Positions 25,785-37,192 of a stretch of 64,000 nt of DNA are shown piece after piece. Position numbers and translations under genes: made by a program. Numbering within the stretch: the first letter of the stretch is position 1; every line of letters starts with the position of its first letter. Source of the stretch: Cerioporus squamosus (lineage: Eukaryota > Basidiomycota > Agaricomycetes > Polyporales > Polyporaceae); assembly GCA_022592435.1 (NCBI GenBank), contig JABYQS010000050.1:158159-222158 (forward strand), written 5' to 3'. The notes beneath the pieces are model-generated. The model was not told the origin of the DNA. It searched no databases and saw only the letters and a list, made by a program, of their open reading frames with translations.

Positions 25785-28700
25785 TCAGCGCTGGCCCGGT
25801 GCGACCCACGCAATGTCGTCCTCCCTCGAGCTGCTGACGGCCTCGCTGTCATAGCCCTCGCCCTCTCCATCGCTGAGCGCCGCCCAGTCACCCTCCACCG
25901 GGCTCTCCAGCTCCCTGAACTTAGCTCCGCGGGCACGCAGGAACGCCACCACCTCGCGAGCACTCCGCCATCCGACCGGCTCTGGGTTGGGCTCGACTCC
26001 CTCCTCCGTCGCATGGTTCTCACCCAACGGCTCGACTTGTCCCCCATACGCTCGTGCCAGGTGGACGGAGGCGCGGACACGCTTGTCGTCAGGCGCACGC
26101 TCGAGCTGCAAGAACAGCGACGCAAGCGCTTTGGCGGCCTCGACACGGGCACGGAGGACGTGGCGGATGAGCCGGCGTGAAGGCGGACGGCGCCGCTTCC
26201 CCGAAGGTGAAGGTGGAGTGGGAGAGGACGATTTCGAAGGAGAGGAAGGCTCGGGTGAAGAAGCGGGCAGAGCGGCAGAGGACGTAGCGGGCGTAACCGG
26301 CCGGGACTTCGCTTTGACTTTCGAGCGGTCTATCCACGGGTTCTCGGGCGGGATCCGGGGAACGGTGTACTGCGCCAGAGCATTGAGGGACATGTCCCAT
26401 CGCTTAGGTGCCCAGACGCCGACGAGGATGCGCCAGGCGGCGACAAGGCGTTTGGCGCTGCAGAGATCAGAACGGGTGTCAGACAAAGTTATGTGCTTTG
26501 CGCATTTCGCGTGCGCGATCAATTGAGTGGCACCTACCGATCGTAGGTATCTGTTTGCGGCAAATCACAAGGTGTCAGGAACATGTGGTGAGTTCGCACC
26601 TCGAGAAGAACGGTGGAGACGCACCATTGATCAGCCAGTTGTGGTACATCGCAAACCCAAAGACGAAAGTGAGGGCAACAAGCGCGCCGACCGGAGTATA
26701 CCATAAGAACGCCCAGACAAAGAAGAAGGCGGCAGGGTATATCATGAGCAGGAGCAGCAAACCGAAGACAACCTTGTTTTGAGCTTGGGTCTCTTCTTCG
26801 TCTTCGACCAACCGCGCACCGAAGCGGCCCATCACGTAGGCAGGCGCATGGAGAATGAGGGGAATGATGGAGAAGGGCAGAGGCAGCAGTAGCGCGACCG
26901 AATCCCGGATCAAGATGCTGAGCGTGTATAGACGGCTGGGTACAGTGACCGGTTGACGAGGATCGAGCGCCGCTGACAGAGGCAGGGAAGACAAGACAGC
27001 ATTCGTGAGGTGTGTGGACTCTAGCAGTGAGTAGTACGTGAGCAGGTGTCTTCTGATAGCGTTGATGTTCGGAACGAGGTCGGAAGTAGAGAACAGGTCG
27101 ACGAGGCTGCGCGCATTGGTTCAGCACCGTCGAGGGCCATTCAATGGATAGCCGGAGGTCCCACGTACGTTTGAGATATGGGTACAAATTCATCAAGGTT
27201 GATAGAACGTTCTTCTGGCCATAAGAGATCCCGTGCCATCCGAGCAGTATAGAGGGTATCCCTGTAGCGTTGCAAAACTGGGGTGAGACTCGTGCAAATG
27301 GAACAGAGAGAATTTACTAGCCAGTCGGGTGCGTTGATCGTCGACTGAGTGAGCTCTCTCTCGATCGCCGCCGTTAAACGCTTGACTGCTGCCCGCGGTG
27401 CCCCATCCTCTCCGGACATGAACTGAACCATATAGTCTTCCATCCTGATAGGCTGTCCGAACCTGACGGGTAATTATTGAACTTTGCGCCTCGCAGGAAA
27501 CAGGGGCAGAAAAAACTCACTCCATAATCACCTAAAACGTCGGAATGTGAGGATTATGATCGTCACGGATGACGACCTCAACAATACTGACCTGACTGCG
27601 GTACTTCGACTTGTTCGTATAGACGATTCCGGCAGGGATGATCATGACCTCCTCGGCACCTTGCTGAACCTTGTCTGGGTTCTCCTTGGCCCATTTGGTG
27701 TACTCCAGAGCAGCCCAAGCTGCGCCGTCCTTGATCTGCATGATTTGAGGTTCGGTGTAGCTGGTACCTTCGGGAAATAGTGCCACTGCCTCGCCAGCGG
27801 CCAGAGTACGGAACGTGCCCTGGAAAAGAACACGCTTGTCTGAAGCCTTGCGGTCAACCGGGATGTTACCGGCAGACGTGAGGATGTACTTCATGACAGG
27901 GTTCGCGAATAATGACGCTGAAACGTGCTGGTCAATATGACGAACCCCAGGAGCCGGCAAACGGCTTACCTTTGGCCCAGTAGTGGAGGACCCTCTTGTA
28001 CGGAAAGGCACAAGCTATGTGGAGATTAATTGATAAACGGAAGTCCAGGGTGCGATATCTTCACGTACAAAGGACTGCTGGGTCGAGCATCATGTTATGG
28101 TGTGTCGCAGTGCTGAGTTCGAGAAGATGTTAATAGACAAGCACATTTTCGTCAGCAACCAATGGGAATGCTCTCGAAAGTCTACGGGGAAGGCTCGGCC
28201 GGAAGAGAGCCTCTAGGTAGAACAGAGGATGCGCGAAGGACACAAGGTGTGTACTCGCGCGCAGGTTCAGCATGTCGACCAGCTGGCGATGAACTGCATG
28301 TATCCATACGCTACCACCGTTCACAGCCTAGAAGCAGAGAACAGCAGTCCGAACCGAACGACCTCAGGCCGGTTCTCCGTATTGACTTCCGACGGCTGAA
28401 GTGGTTGGACCGAAGCTTGTTCGAGATAGACTCGACGTCGCATGTAGGAGATACTGTGCACCGGCTGTGAGGCATAGGTCCTAGTGCCTGAAGCAATGGC
28501 ATTGCGCACGACAACGGCATGCCACGCGAAGACTCAGAACAGGGTCCACGCCGCCATCGCGTTCACTTGCCAGTTGGGGGGGCAGACTCAGGGCATATGG
28601 ACCCTGTACCCCGCGCATCCGAGAGGAGAACAGACATGGTGGCATGCAAGATAGAGATGAACACGCATGGGGTAGGTAGAACTCACACAATGATTGGACC

Positions 28701-28811
28701 TTGCTTCGGCACATTCTCGCCCCCAATGACATGGATCTCCGTGAAGAACGAGACAACGGCCCAGCCGGCGATGCCGCGCAGAAACTTGTGAAGGAGATAC
28801 GCGTCCGACAT
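25785..28811 (-). CDS. SCT1: Glycerol-3-phosphate / dihydroxyacetone-phosphate O-acyltransferase (Sct1/Gpt2 type)
   Basis: This ER membrane enzyme makes lysophosphatidic acid, the first step of phospholipid and triacylglycerol synthesis. Reading leftward, the start MSDAYLLHKFLRGIAG (ATG 28811-28809) is followed by FFTEIHVIGGENVP. The H-x4-D acyltransferase motif is in THHNMMLDPAVLC at about 28070-28110. ASLFANPVMKYIL, GNIPVDRK and LFPEGTSYTEPQI (about 27750-27785, motif III) come next, then IIPAGIVYTNKSKYRS. A second half carries paired membrane segments (about 26600-26980) and a C-terminal soluble Ser/Pro- then Glu-rich tail ending VAPGQR. This is the arrangement of yeast Sct1/Gpt2. About nine introns are present. 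Its promoter is shared with the divergent SPC3. An upstream TTG-initiated extension exists but the ATG fits the family start. Confidence 0.92.
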
Positions 28812-29126
28812 AGCCAGCAAGCAAGCAGAGGCGACAGGAGGAGATGGCGGCAAGACGAAGAGGGCCAACCGAGGCGGACGTGGGCTGGTCCCCTGTGCAC
28901 TCTCGGCTCTGCCCCGCGCCCCAAGAGTCTTTCAAGAGACCAAGACCGTGCACGCCTCCCCTTATGGCAAGTGCTCGCGCTACGCGCACGTGCCGCCATG
29001 TACGTGTCGCGCACCCGACCACGCACATCCATCTACAACTTGCCACCACCTCGTCCGTCCTCCAAGCCCTTGTAACCTCCACCGAGGCCTCTTTGCGACT
29101 GTCAGACCTCCGGAACACAGCTCGAC
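28812..29126. promoter_or_regulatory. Divergent promoter region of the acyltransferase and SPC3
   Basis: About 315 bp separates the two divergent start codons, so the two genes probably share regulatory DNA. No clear TATA box is present. This is inferred from orientation. Confidence 0.5.
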
Positions 29127-30091
29127 ATGCATACAATATACTCACGAGTCAACAATGTCTCCGCGATGGTCTCGACTTGTCTCATGGTCCTCCTGGGCGC
29201 AATCTCGCTTTCTTCGCTCCTCTTCGCTGCGGATCCTAAGGGGACAATCGGTATCTCGAGCATTCAGGTGTCCGTAACTTTGTAACGTGTCTCCCGCCTC
29301 GCTCTTCATGGAGTCCTCCAGGTTTCCCGGGAACGCGCGCAGATACTCGAACAAGAATCAAGACTTCACCTTCGTAAACTTCAACCTAACAGCAGGTCAG
29401 TTTCTTCCCAGAGACGCGGAGCATTCTCACCGACCCGCGCACTAGACCTCTCGCCTCTGTTCAATTGGAACACGAAGCAGCTCTTCCTATACGTTAGTGC
29501 AGAATATGAGAACAAGCAAGGCGTGAGTCCAGCCTCCGTATTCTCGACCGTTCTGACGTCAGTTGTTATGTTCAATAGGTGAGAAACGAGGTCGTCATAT
29601 GGGATCGCATCGTCCGCCGTAAGGAAGACGCCGAGCTCTCTGTCGCGGGGCGCAACAAGTATGTCTTCCGCGACGTGAGCGCATCCTTCAAGTGAGTACC
29701 CCAGATCTCTACGTTCCCACTTGCTTCAATGCTATACGGCGCCGCGTATCTTCCGCTGCCCGCTTTGTGACCGCGGACGTCGCGCTTGTCGACTGAGCAT
29801 GACCCGAGTATGTTCGACTACTCGGTAAAAGGCGGGACAGCGCAAAAGGCGGCAGGGAGAAGCCTTCGAATGATTGTCGTATGGGAACTCTTCCGTAACC
29901 CCGTCTCCGTTCGTGCATGATCGACCGTTTATCCGCGGACTTGCTAATGCCTTTTTGCCCACAGGGATGCACCGCCTGCCCACTACAGTCTCAAGTACAA
30001 TGTCATGCCGTATGTCGGTGTGCTCACCTACGGGGAGGCAGCTCGCACTGCAGAACCTGTTCCTTTCCCTGAGCGTCAAGATCTCTCATGA
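29127..30091 (+). CDS. SPC3: Signal peptidase complex subunit 3
   Basis: This is an essential subunit of the ER signal peptidase, a single-pass type II membrane protein with a large lumenal domain. The start MHTIYSRVNNVSAMVSTCLM leads straight into the membrane helix (LMVLLGAISLSSLLF). After an intron (about 29270-29324) the conserved lumenal blocks follow: NARRYSNKNQDFTFVNFNL, DLSPLFNWNTKQLFLYVSAE, EVVIWDRIVRRKEDA, RNKYVFRDVSASFKDAPP, AHYSLKYNVMPYVGVLTYGE. It ends PFPERQDLS with stop 30089-30091. The length of about 185-190 residues is normal. Four introns are inferred. A different frame begins at a nearby ATG but lacks the conserved blocks. Confidence 0.95.
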
Positions 30092-30810
30092 CCAACGATG
30101 ACCAACGATTGGTTGTGTCGCTCGACAGTCATTCCCAATATTCATGATTTGGAGGGTCACTCAAGGGTTTGTAGTCATGTGTATCTCTTCTATCATAAGT
30201 AAACCAGCAGGATCCCTTATCTTGCTGGGATCATACGTCATGGTACTATTTGGAGGTTGACACACTCAGACTGCGCGTACAGAAGAACTGTCTGCGTCCG
30301 CGGCCTTCCCTCACTTGTGCGAAGTTGCTCGACATCCAGTATGTGATACGCTTCTCATGGACGTGGAACGCGGTGCATGAGGACAGTGTACGCCGAACGT
30401 CGCAACGCGTGTTGCAGCATTCAGTGAGCTCATGGCGAATATTGTGCGGCCTGGTCTCACTGTTCATTTACCAGTTCCGTGGATTGACATGTCGCAATGA
30501 AGAACACGATTCGGGGTCCTCGCACGCTTCGCCACATTGACCATGCTAACTGTTTTCATACCCCTCGGGACACGTTCTTCGCTGGCTGCGCCCGGTCACC
30601 CGGATACTGCCGCGCTCGGGTGAACGAACAGATGACAGGCCCTCCGACATCGCCTGGCGTGCTCGCACGCATGCAACGTTGTATAGCGTTTGCATGCACT
30701 TCGACACGTGCACAATGTACAACTCTGATGCTTAACACACATTGTACTGACCCTTTGTCCTCGCTAGAATACCACACAGCTACCAGGCACTACCCACCAT
30801 TGTTTTGCAG
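30092..30810. other. Stretch without a recognised gene
   Basis: It holds the 3' flank of SPC3 and possibly an unseen 5' exon of the candidate gene that follows. No known motif is present. Confidence 0.45.
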
Positions 30811-31749
30811 GAGCTGCGAGATACGGCATTGTTCATGCTCCACCGACATCCGGTCGGATGGCAATACTACAGACGTCAGCAAGAAATGCAAGAGCGCTCC
30901 GAACACCCTCTTCCTAAAGTGATCTTCGCGCGTTCTACGCCGAAGCTCACATGGGATCACAGGTCCTTCATCTCGGACCCTGTAGAGGCCGCTGCAATCA
31001 CACTGCCATATTCCCAAGATAGTGAGCGTCAGCAGTCAGTTACAAGGTCAAGGTCGAGTTCCTCTTTGTGCTTCCATAATGCATCGATAGTGCAATATCG
31101 CCGAGACGACCTACTGATCAGTCCTCGATCAGTACGCGGCGTGGTCTCTGCGTCCCGAATCCGAACCATCGAAGCACCAGCCCAGACGTGTCACCCTCGC
31201 TGGCCGCTCCACATCTGGCCCGAGTCGCAACTTCGCGGACCTCAACAAGTAGTGTCAGTACGCACTCTATCAGCGCGTTGAGGTGAGCCCGCCCATGTCG
31301 CCTTTTTCTCGTCCGGTGTCCGCGTGTATCAGCGAACTTGCTTCAGATGCATTATCCTCGCTCATGCCGACGAGGGTACTCGTACGACACGCGATTCCAG
31401 CGGCCGTAGAAGCCGCCTTCTATTGGCTCGTCAAGGGCCTGGGTACGTTCTGAGATCCTCTTATTCCCGCAACTTGGGGACCCTCATCGGCGGCGGGAAG
31501 TTGCCTCCTAAAGCTGAGTTCTCCATCGGCGCCGCGGGAGAAATTATCGTCGGCCACGCTGCCGCGGGTTCTGGTTTGAAAGTGTTATGCCCACATCACC
31601 ATTGTCTGTACGGTGACTGCAAGTGCTGTGAGCCGTTCCCTGATTTGTGCACCGAAACGATCGAGCGAATTGTGCAAAGGAGGCAGAGCGCAAGACCGAA
31701 TATAGTTTGGGTTCGCTGTACGCCGCAATCCCCTGGAAAGACAACCTAA
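30811..31749 (+). CDS. Unrecognised multi-exon gene candidate
   Basis: A pyrimidine-rich acceptor ends at 30810, and a coding-like frame follows (GWQYYRRQQEMQERSEHPLP, then WDHRSFISDPVEAAAITLPY). A donor at 31022 and an acceptor at 31121 remove an in-frame TGA and join QYAAWSLRPESEPSKHQPRR. A donor at 31249, just before an in-frame TAG, and an acceptor at 31332 join ELASDALSSLMPTRVLVRHA and EAAFYWLVKGL. A donor at 31443 and an acceptor near 31513 continue with AEFSIGAAGEIIVGHAAAGS to a stop at 31747-31749. All three introns have GT..AG ends and plausible sizes (71-100 nt), and the frame stays consistent, which argues for a real gene or a recent relic. I do not recognise the family, and the 5' exon and start codon are unknown. 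A decayed gene is the main alternative. Confidence 0.35.
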
Positions 31750-34068
31750 TCTGACCGTGACGCGCGTTCTAGATCCCGGCCGATCCTAGAACGCGTTTGG
31801 GAGCCTCTGGGAACGCGAAGCCGGGAGACAAAGATGGGTGAGAAGTTTCCTGTGTGTTGGCTTTGCGTGCCTCCCGGCGTCGATGAGATTCAATAGTGCC
31901 AGCGAACTGCACCCTCACCCCTCCTTCTGGCCCTCATACGCCCTGAGAGTCGTGTGTTGGAATGCGCCCCGACCGCGAAGGCACGAGCGTACTCCTCAAT
32001 CAAGCCTGTTTCGTCACCTTCCTCGCGCTGAGGTCCGGGATGTCGATGCCGGCAGGGCCGTTCCCACCAATGGCGAAGAGAACGGCGCGACTCGCCGAGC
32101 TGAGCGAGATGAAAGGTGCGTCGTGTGCCCGCGCGAACGTTCTGATCTTCTCGAGGCGCGCACATGCGGATTGCGCGCGAATGCGCCGACGCAGGGCTCC
32201 AGGACAAGGTTTGGATCTTGCCAAGTCGTCCCAGGACGGGAAAGTTCAAAGCCGCTCTGGTCGGGATGCGGGTGCGCGTAGGCTGGTCCACTGAGTGGCG
32301 TTAGGCGAGCCGGAGTGCTGCACGTAAGGTGCGGTTTGGGGAAAGGAAGCACTATAACTCAAACTGACGGCCTTCGTGACCAGTGGCAAGGGCATGGCAT
32401 CGCGAACCAGGCAGTCGCAGGGACTTATGCATTGGCCATACGCTTTATCCGCATTTGGGGAGACCTGGAAGTCACGAACCAGAAGAGCAGCAACCTTGTA
32501 CTCACGACGAGTGCCCTCACGACGGATTTAGCTAGGTTCAGAACAAGGCTGTCGAGCCCTTGGGTATGTCGAGAGTATTTGTATTTGGCTGCACTGCTCC
32601 TAGCTATGTATGTCAGGGCGGATGCCACAAGCAACTGACGACCAGTCATGCAGCGTCGGATCTGCAAATCGTCGTGCCCTAGTCCATCTGTGCTGCCAAG
32701 CAGCATTCAACGGTGGCGCAATGACATCGCTCTTCTTTGTCCACCGACCACACCAGTACCGAAGCGTGCGGAAGCTGGCCTCCAAGACGTCGTGCGTAGA
32801 ACGGCCGCGCTCGACATTGCCAGATCAGCAGTCAAGACCGCAGTGCGCGTTGTTCGGCATCGACTCTCCCCATAACACCTTCCGGACCTCGTGGATGGAA
32901 GAGTGTGACTACTCACTTAGGTTGGAGCGTTCCTATGAGCGGTGCCTCGGCCATGCGTATTCGTGGCCACAAACCGACGTGACGCACCGTGGAGTCTGCG
33001 TGGCGAATGAAGCTCGGACGATGGACCGCAAGGCCCATGGACATTCGGATTGCTTCCGCAGACCGCTAGTTGGCCGCTGGCGGTGCACGAATCGTCCAGC
33101 ACAGCTGGCGCTGCGTTGACATCGCAGACGCACATCCCACTCGACCGTGTGAGCAGCCCGCACCTGCGACCTTGTATTGAGCGGCCACTTGCGAAATAAT
33201 CATGGCCAGCCTCGGCAATCGGTGGGGAACCTCGAGGCATAGCTTCTGGCCTCATGAGGGAACCTGGGATGGTTGTCGTCGTCATTGGCCACAATGGACC
33301 CCGGTCCCTCCGTGGTCCCATGCTGCCCTTTACGGACATCTCCGAAGGACTGAGCGAGGCGTGTCGGCATGATCAAAGTGCAAAGTTCTCCCGGACAATT
33401 GGTCCTGTGCTGGACCACACAGATTTCAATCATCTAAGCGGACCTCCAGGCAGGACCCCGGGTTTGGGACGCACTCGGATAAGTCATATTGATGTCCAGA
33501 ACAACGTCTCGAAGGATAGTCACTTTCCTTTACTGCAGGCCGGGCAGGCCGCCGCTGGCAACCCCAGAAGAAATAGAGCAAATCCGACGCGTCACCACTA
33601 TCGCGCATTCCCAAGGGTCGGCCCTTGGCTTGATCACCCTTGTGAGAGAACGCGAATCGAACTCCTCGGAGGTTGCGTTGGCAGACGTCGACGTGCCCAG
33701 CGGGTGCCTATGGGGCGCGGGTGGGAGCTTGGCCGTCTCGGAAGCATATCTTCGGAATCTGAGGAAAGACAAAATTGAGCAAGATCCAGAGGGTTGATAG
33801 CGTGGGCCATCATCTGACTGTCGAATTCTTGGAGAATCTAACCGGATTCTGAGCGGGCGCCTGTTTAGTCCTCAACCCTGACCTCCTTACTCTTCCGGCA
33901 CCCTTCACCTTCATAAAGAGATGGGACCTACAAAGAGTTCGCCTTTTGAACCTGTCCCTTTGCCTCCGCTGCACCTCCCCCGCTCGACCTCCCCGACACC
34001 CAAATCCAATAGGACGCGTCCGCACCCATCACTGCGTTCTTGCACACCTTCCTAATCCGCGCTCCCCG
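31750..34068. other. Gene-poor stretch, one weak coding-like 3' end near 33532-33797
   Basis: Most of the stretch shows no recognisable gene. At 33532-33797 on the plus strand, after a pyrimidine-rich TTTACTGCAG, a frame reads RPPLATPEEIEQIRRVTTIA, HSQGSALGLITLVRERESNS and later EAYLRNLRKDKIEQDPEG before a stop. It is protein-like in composition but matches nothing I can name and has no visible 5' part. It could be a gene fragment. Confidence 0.4.
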
Positions 34069-35642
34069 ATGTCGCCACAGCACGTCCCGCCGCTCCGAAA
34101 CGGCGCTACCGACATCGACTCTGACTCTGACTACCTTGGAACTCCGGTCGATCCTCCTGCTTCTTGCCAGCCTTATGTCGCGGAATATGCGCCGCTCGCA
34201 AATTATTACTACTCACCGGAGGTCTACGAAGGTGCCGGGTATGCGGTAGGACGCTCGGGGGACCATCTGGGTCTTCCTGGAAGTTCGGAATACAGTGGGC
34301 CGTCGCCGCATCAAGGCCTCCTTCTCCAAACCCCTTACCCAGTAAGTCATTGCCCACCTTGTTTAGCCTGCGCCGAAGCATGACCCGTTCATTATAGCCA
34401 ACTGCGCCGGAAGGCTGTAGTCAGCCGGCCGATACGACGATAGCCGCCTATCCGCTGATCACCCCCAGTCTACTTCCACCAAGTACCGTCAACGTCGACT
34501 CAACCGTCCATATATCCAGGAGCGCCCTCGCCGGCTCGCGGGACTCATCGTTCACTCCAGGAAGCCAACTCGAGGTTGATTCGCCCCGCATGCACTATGG
34601 GACGCCCGGTATGCGGTATACGACGCGCGACCAAGACGATGCAGATTGCGGTGACAAGGGCACCTACATGCCGATGTTTGCAAAGGCAACTCCTCAGCAG
34701 CCTGATGACACAGGCAACACGGTACGTCCTTTGGGCCCGCGCCAAGATACCTCCACTGACGTCTTCCTCCAGCCAGGATCGTATCCTCTCCTACCATATT
34801 CCCTGGATGCTTCCTTACGCGCTAGTGGGGTACCGTATGCATCAGCAGCTTGCCACGACGAGACTTACGCCGAGTCACCACTCGAAGAGTCTGCTTATTG
34901 CGATCGATTTTCCACGCAAGGTACGAAGACATGCCCCATGTTCATTGTCGTCCCTGACACTTGTATTGTGCCACAGCATGTGATTACTCACAACGGTTGA
35001 GCTACAATCAGTATCGAGCACACCATCAACCCAACCTGGACAACCTCGCACACGCGGGCTTCTCATTGTCGAAGGGACAGCACATCCGTTTCTACCAGCC
35101 CCCTTCGTGCCCGTACTCCTACCCTCACATCGAACCGTCGGCGGATCTTTCAGGCTACGGCTCGCACTCCATGTCACCCTCCTCAAGACGCAACTACATA
35201 CACGCGCCGCGTCCGCAACAGGTCCACGACATACACAACCTTCACAGCACCTCTTGTCCCTCGGACGACATGTCCTCGGTTCTGTTGCCTTCGCATCATC
35301 GCGTTCTGTCGATCCCGAGCATCCCGGCCCCGCCGCCTATCCCTCGGCCCTCATCGTTGATCGAGGATAGCCCGAAGAAGCCATTGACACTCGCGTGCTT
35401 CTTCTGCCGGAAGCGCAAGATTGCCTGCCAGAGCCCGCCGGCGGGCTCGCTTGACCGTAGCTGCAAGTGAGTGCTGAGTTAACACGCCATTCTTCGGTCC
35501 TCATGTAGTATCCCCTAGTCAATGCACGAAGCGCAAGCTCAAGTGCGTGTATCCCGCAACTTCGAGGCGGGGCATTCGGCCTCGGGTGTACGACCTCGCC
35601 GACGACCTGTTCCGCCGCCCCTCCGTCTCTGTGTCTCTATAA
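34069..35642 (+). CDS. Transcription factor with a C-terminal Zn2Cys6 binuclear cluster
   Basis: This is a predicted nuclear DNA-binding regulator. It starts MSPQHVPPLRNGATDIDSDS. Four introns (for example 34340-34398 and 34722-34773) join Pro/Ser/Tyr-rich, low-complexity segments without recognisable domains. The DNA-binding domain is at the extreme end: KPLTLACFFCRKRKIACQSP leads through the last intron (35467-35518) to NQCTKRKLKCVYP. The six cysteines follow CX2CX6CX11CX2CX6C, the GAL4-type pattern with basic residues between the second and third cysteines. Only about 23 residues follow before the stop at 35640-35642. A fungal-specific transcription-factor middle homology domain is absent. 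The cluster is at the C-terminus rather than the usual N-terminus. The target genes are unknown. Confidence 0.88.
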
Positions 35643-37192
35643 CCCCTTCTTTGTCCGCCTTCTTTCTTCGTTCCACCTCGCAACCCGTTGGGTCCGAGCC
35701 TTACCGGACTATTGGCTCCCCTTCCCACCCGCATGTTCCACTCTATCGCCCCACCATCTCCGGCATGTACCCCCTCTTACGGCCACCTGTCATCCTCGGA
35801 ATATCCCATCTCTTGTCTTGCGCCCTGCGCCTATGTCCCTCGCTGTTATGGATACTGTACGCTGTTGTCTTTTAGCATTGCTCTCGGTTGATCTTGCCTT
35901 AGCTTATTTACTGACACCCCCGGAATCTCCGCTTCAGGCTCAGTAGTACTATACGTGACATTTACTGGCATCGCATTTGGCGTCCATCTCTTGCTTACTA
36001 CTCTCGGCGCATCCCCATGTTCTGTATTCCCATCGCTGTACCCTCCTGGCATGTTCATTGCCTTACACGAATTCCCCAGTCCAGCTGGTGTTCTCCGCTA
36101 CTCCAGTCGTGTTGATTAAACGGTGCCCGACCTCTGGCACGAGCGCGTGTGCACGATCTTCCCTGTCCATGCTGCGTCAGGGAGCTAGCACATGTCCAAT
36201 ACATGCGACTCTGTATTCTTGTACCCCGAGGCCGTCGAATGTCGCGACTAGCTCCTCCACCGGCGGCTGAGGGGGCCTTCTCGCAAATATTGCGTCCGAG
36301 CAGGCCACGTAAGAGAACCGAAGCAGGTCGAGACCAGAAGAAGGAGCTGTATTCCCATAATCATTATGAGTTCTCAGGCCATGGGCGCGGCGAGCCGAGG
36401 AGATGTCGAGGATCTACACGCACCGACGACGTTAACGTCCGGCGGACGCGCGAGCGAGCGGTGTCTTCGCCTAAGTATATGGAACGAGTGAGCGAATCGA
36501 CCGATGGCCAAGCGCATCGGCGACGAGCGGGCTCGCCATGCGATCGAATCGGAAACAAGCATCAGAAACGCGTCGGACACCCGATATGTCCCCACATGTG
36601 CACCCATACATACTACTCATCCCACACGCTCGCGGAAGCAGAATGGCGGCCATTGGCGGCTGTCGTTGTCAAGTGGCGGATCGTCGGCGTCGGTCGCCCG
36701 CATGGAGACTCCGACACGACAGCACTGGCACCGTCGCACCAATGCATGGAAGGAACGTCGCACCGCGTCCCTGATGTCAGGCGCCATGATGGTGTGAGGA
36801 CCAACTCGAACCTCGCTGTCATTCTCGGGATTAGCACGCCCATCGGCGAAGTCCGACAGACGGAGCAATTCACATGCACGCACCTTCACCATTACGACAT
36901 GCCACGTCCATTCCGCGGAGGACATGGACAAGGGGCACTCCATGGAGCGCGGCGTCGGATAGGTATACATTCCGAACTGCAAAAGGCTAGGGAGGATCAG
37001 AAACTTGTCAAACGCCACGAAGTCGAATGCGCGAAGATGAGTCGAAAGCTGGAAGTCCAGTCATTGTCCGAGTTACTTATATCTATCCCACAGGTATCTA
37101 TCAGATCTACCATACGATTCCAAGTATTGTAGCACAAGTTCGAGGGGAGAGAGAGAATCCAGATTACACACTGAACAAGGAGAGGAGAAAAA
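35643..37192. other. Stretch between convergent genes; one long unsupported open frame
   Basis: A 327-codon open frame at 36149-37132 (plus) has no recognisable domain. Its predicted protein is rich in Arg/His and reads like translated non-coding DNA. I do not call it a gene. Confidence 0.5.

Noticed and set aside
36149..37132. 327-codon plus-strand open frame
   Set aside because: No domain, Arg/His-rich composition, overlapping open frames on the other strand and no splice structure. It reads like G+C-rich non-coding DNA.
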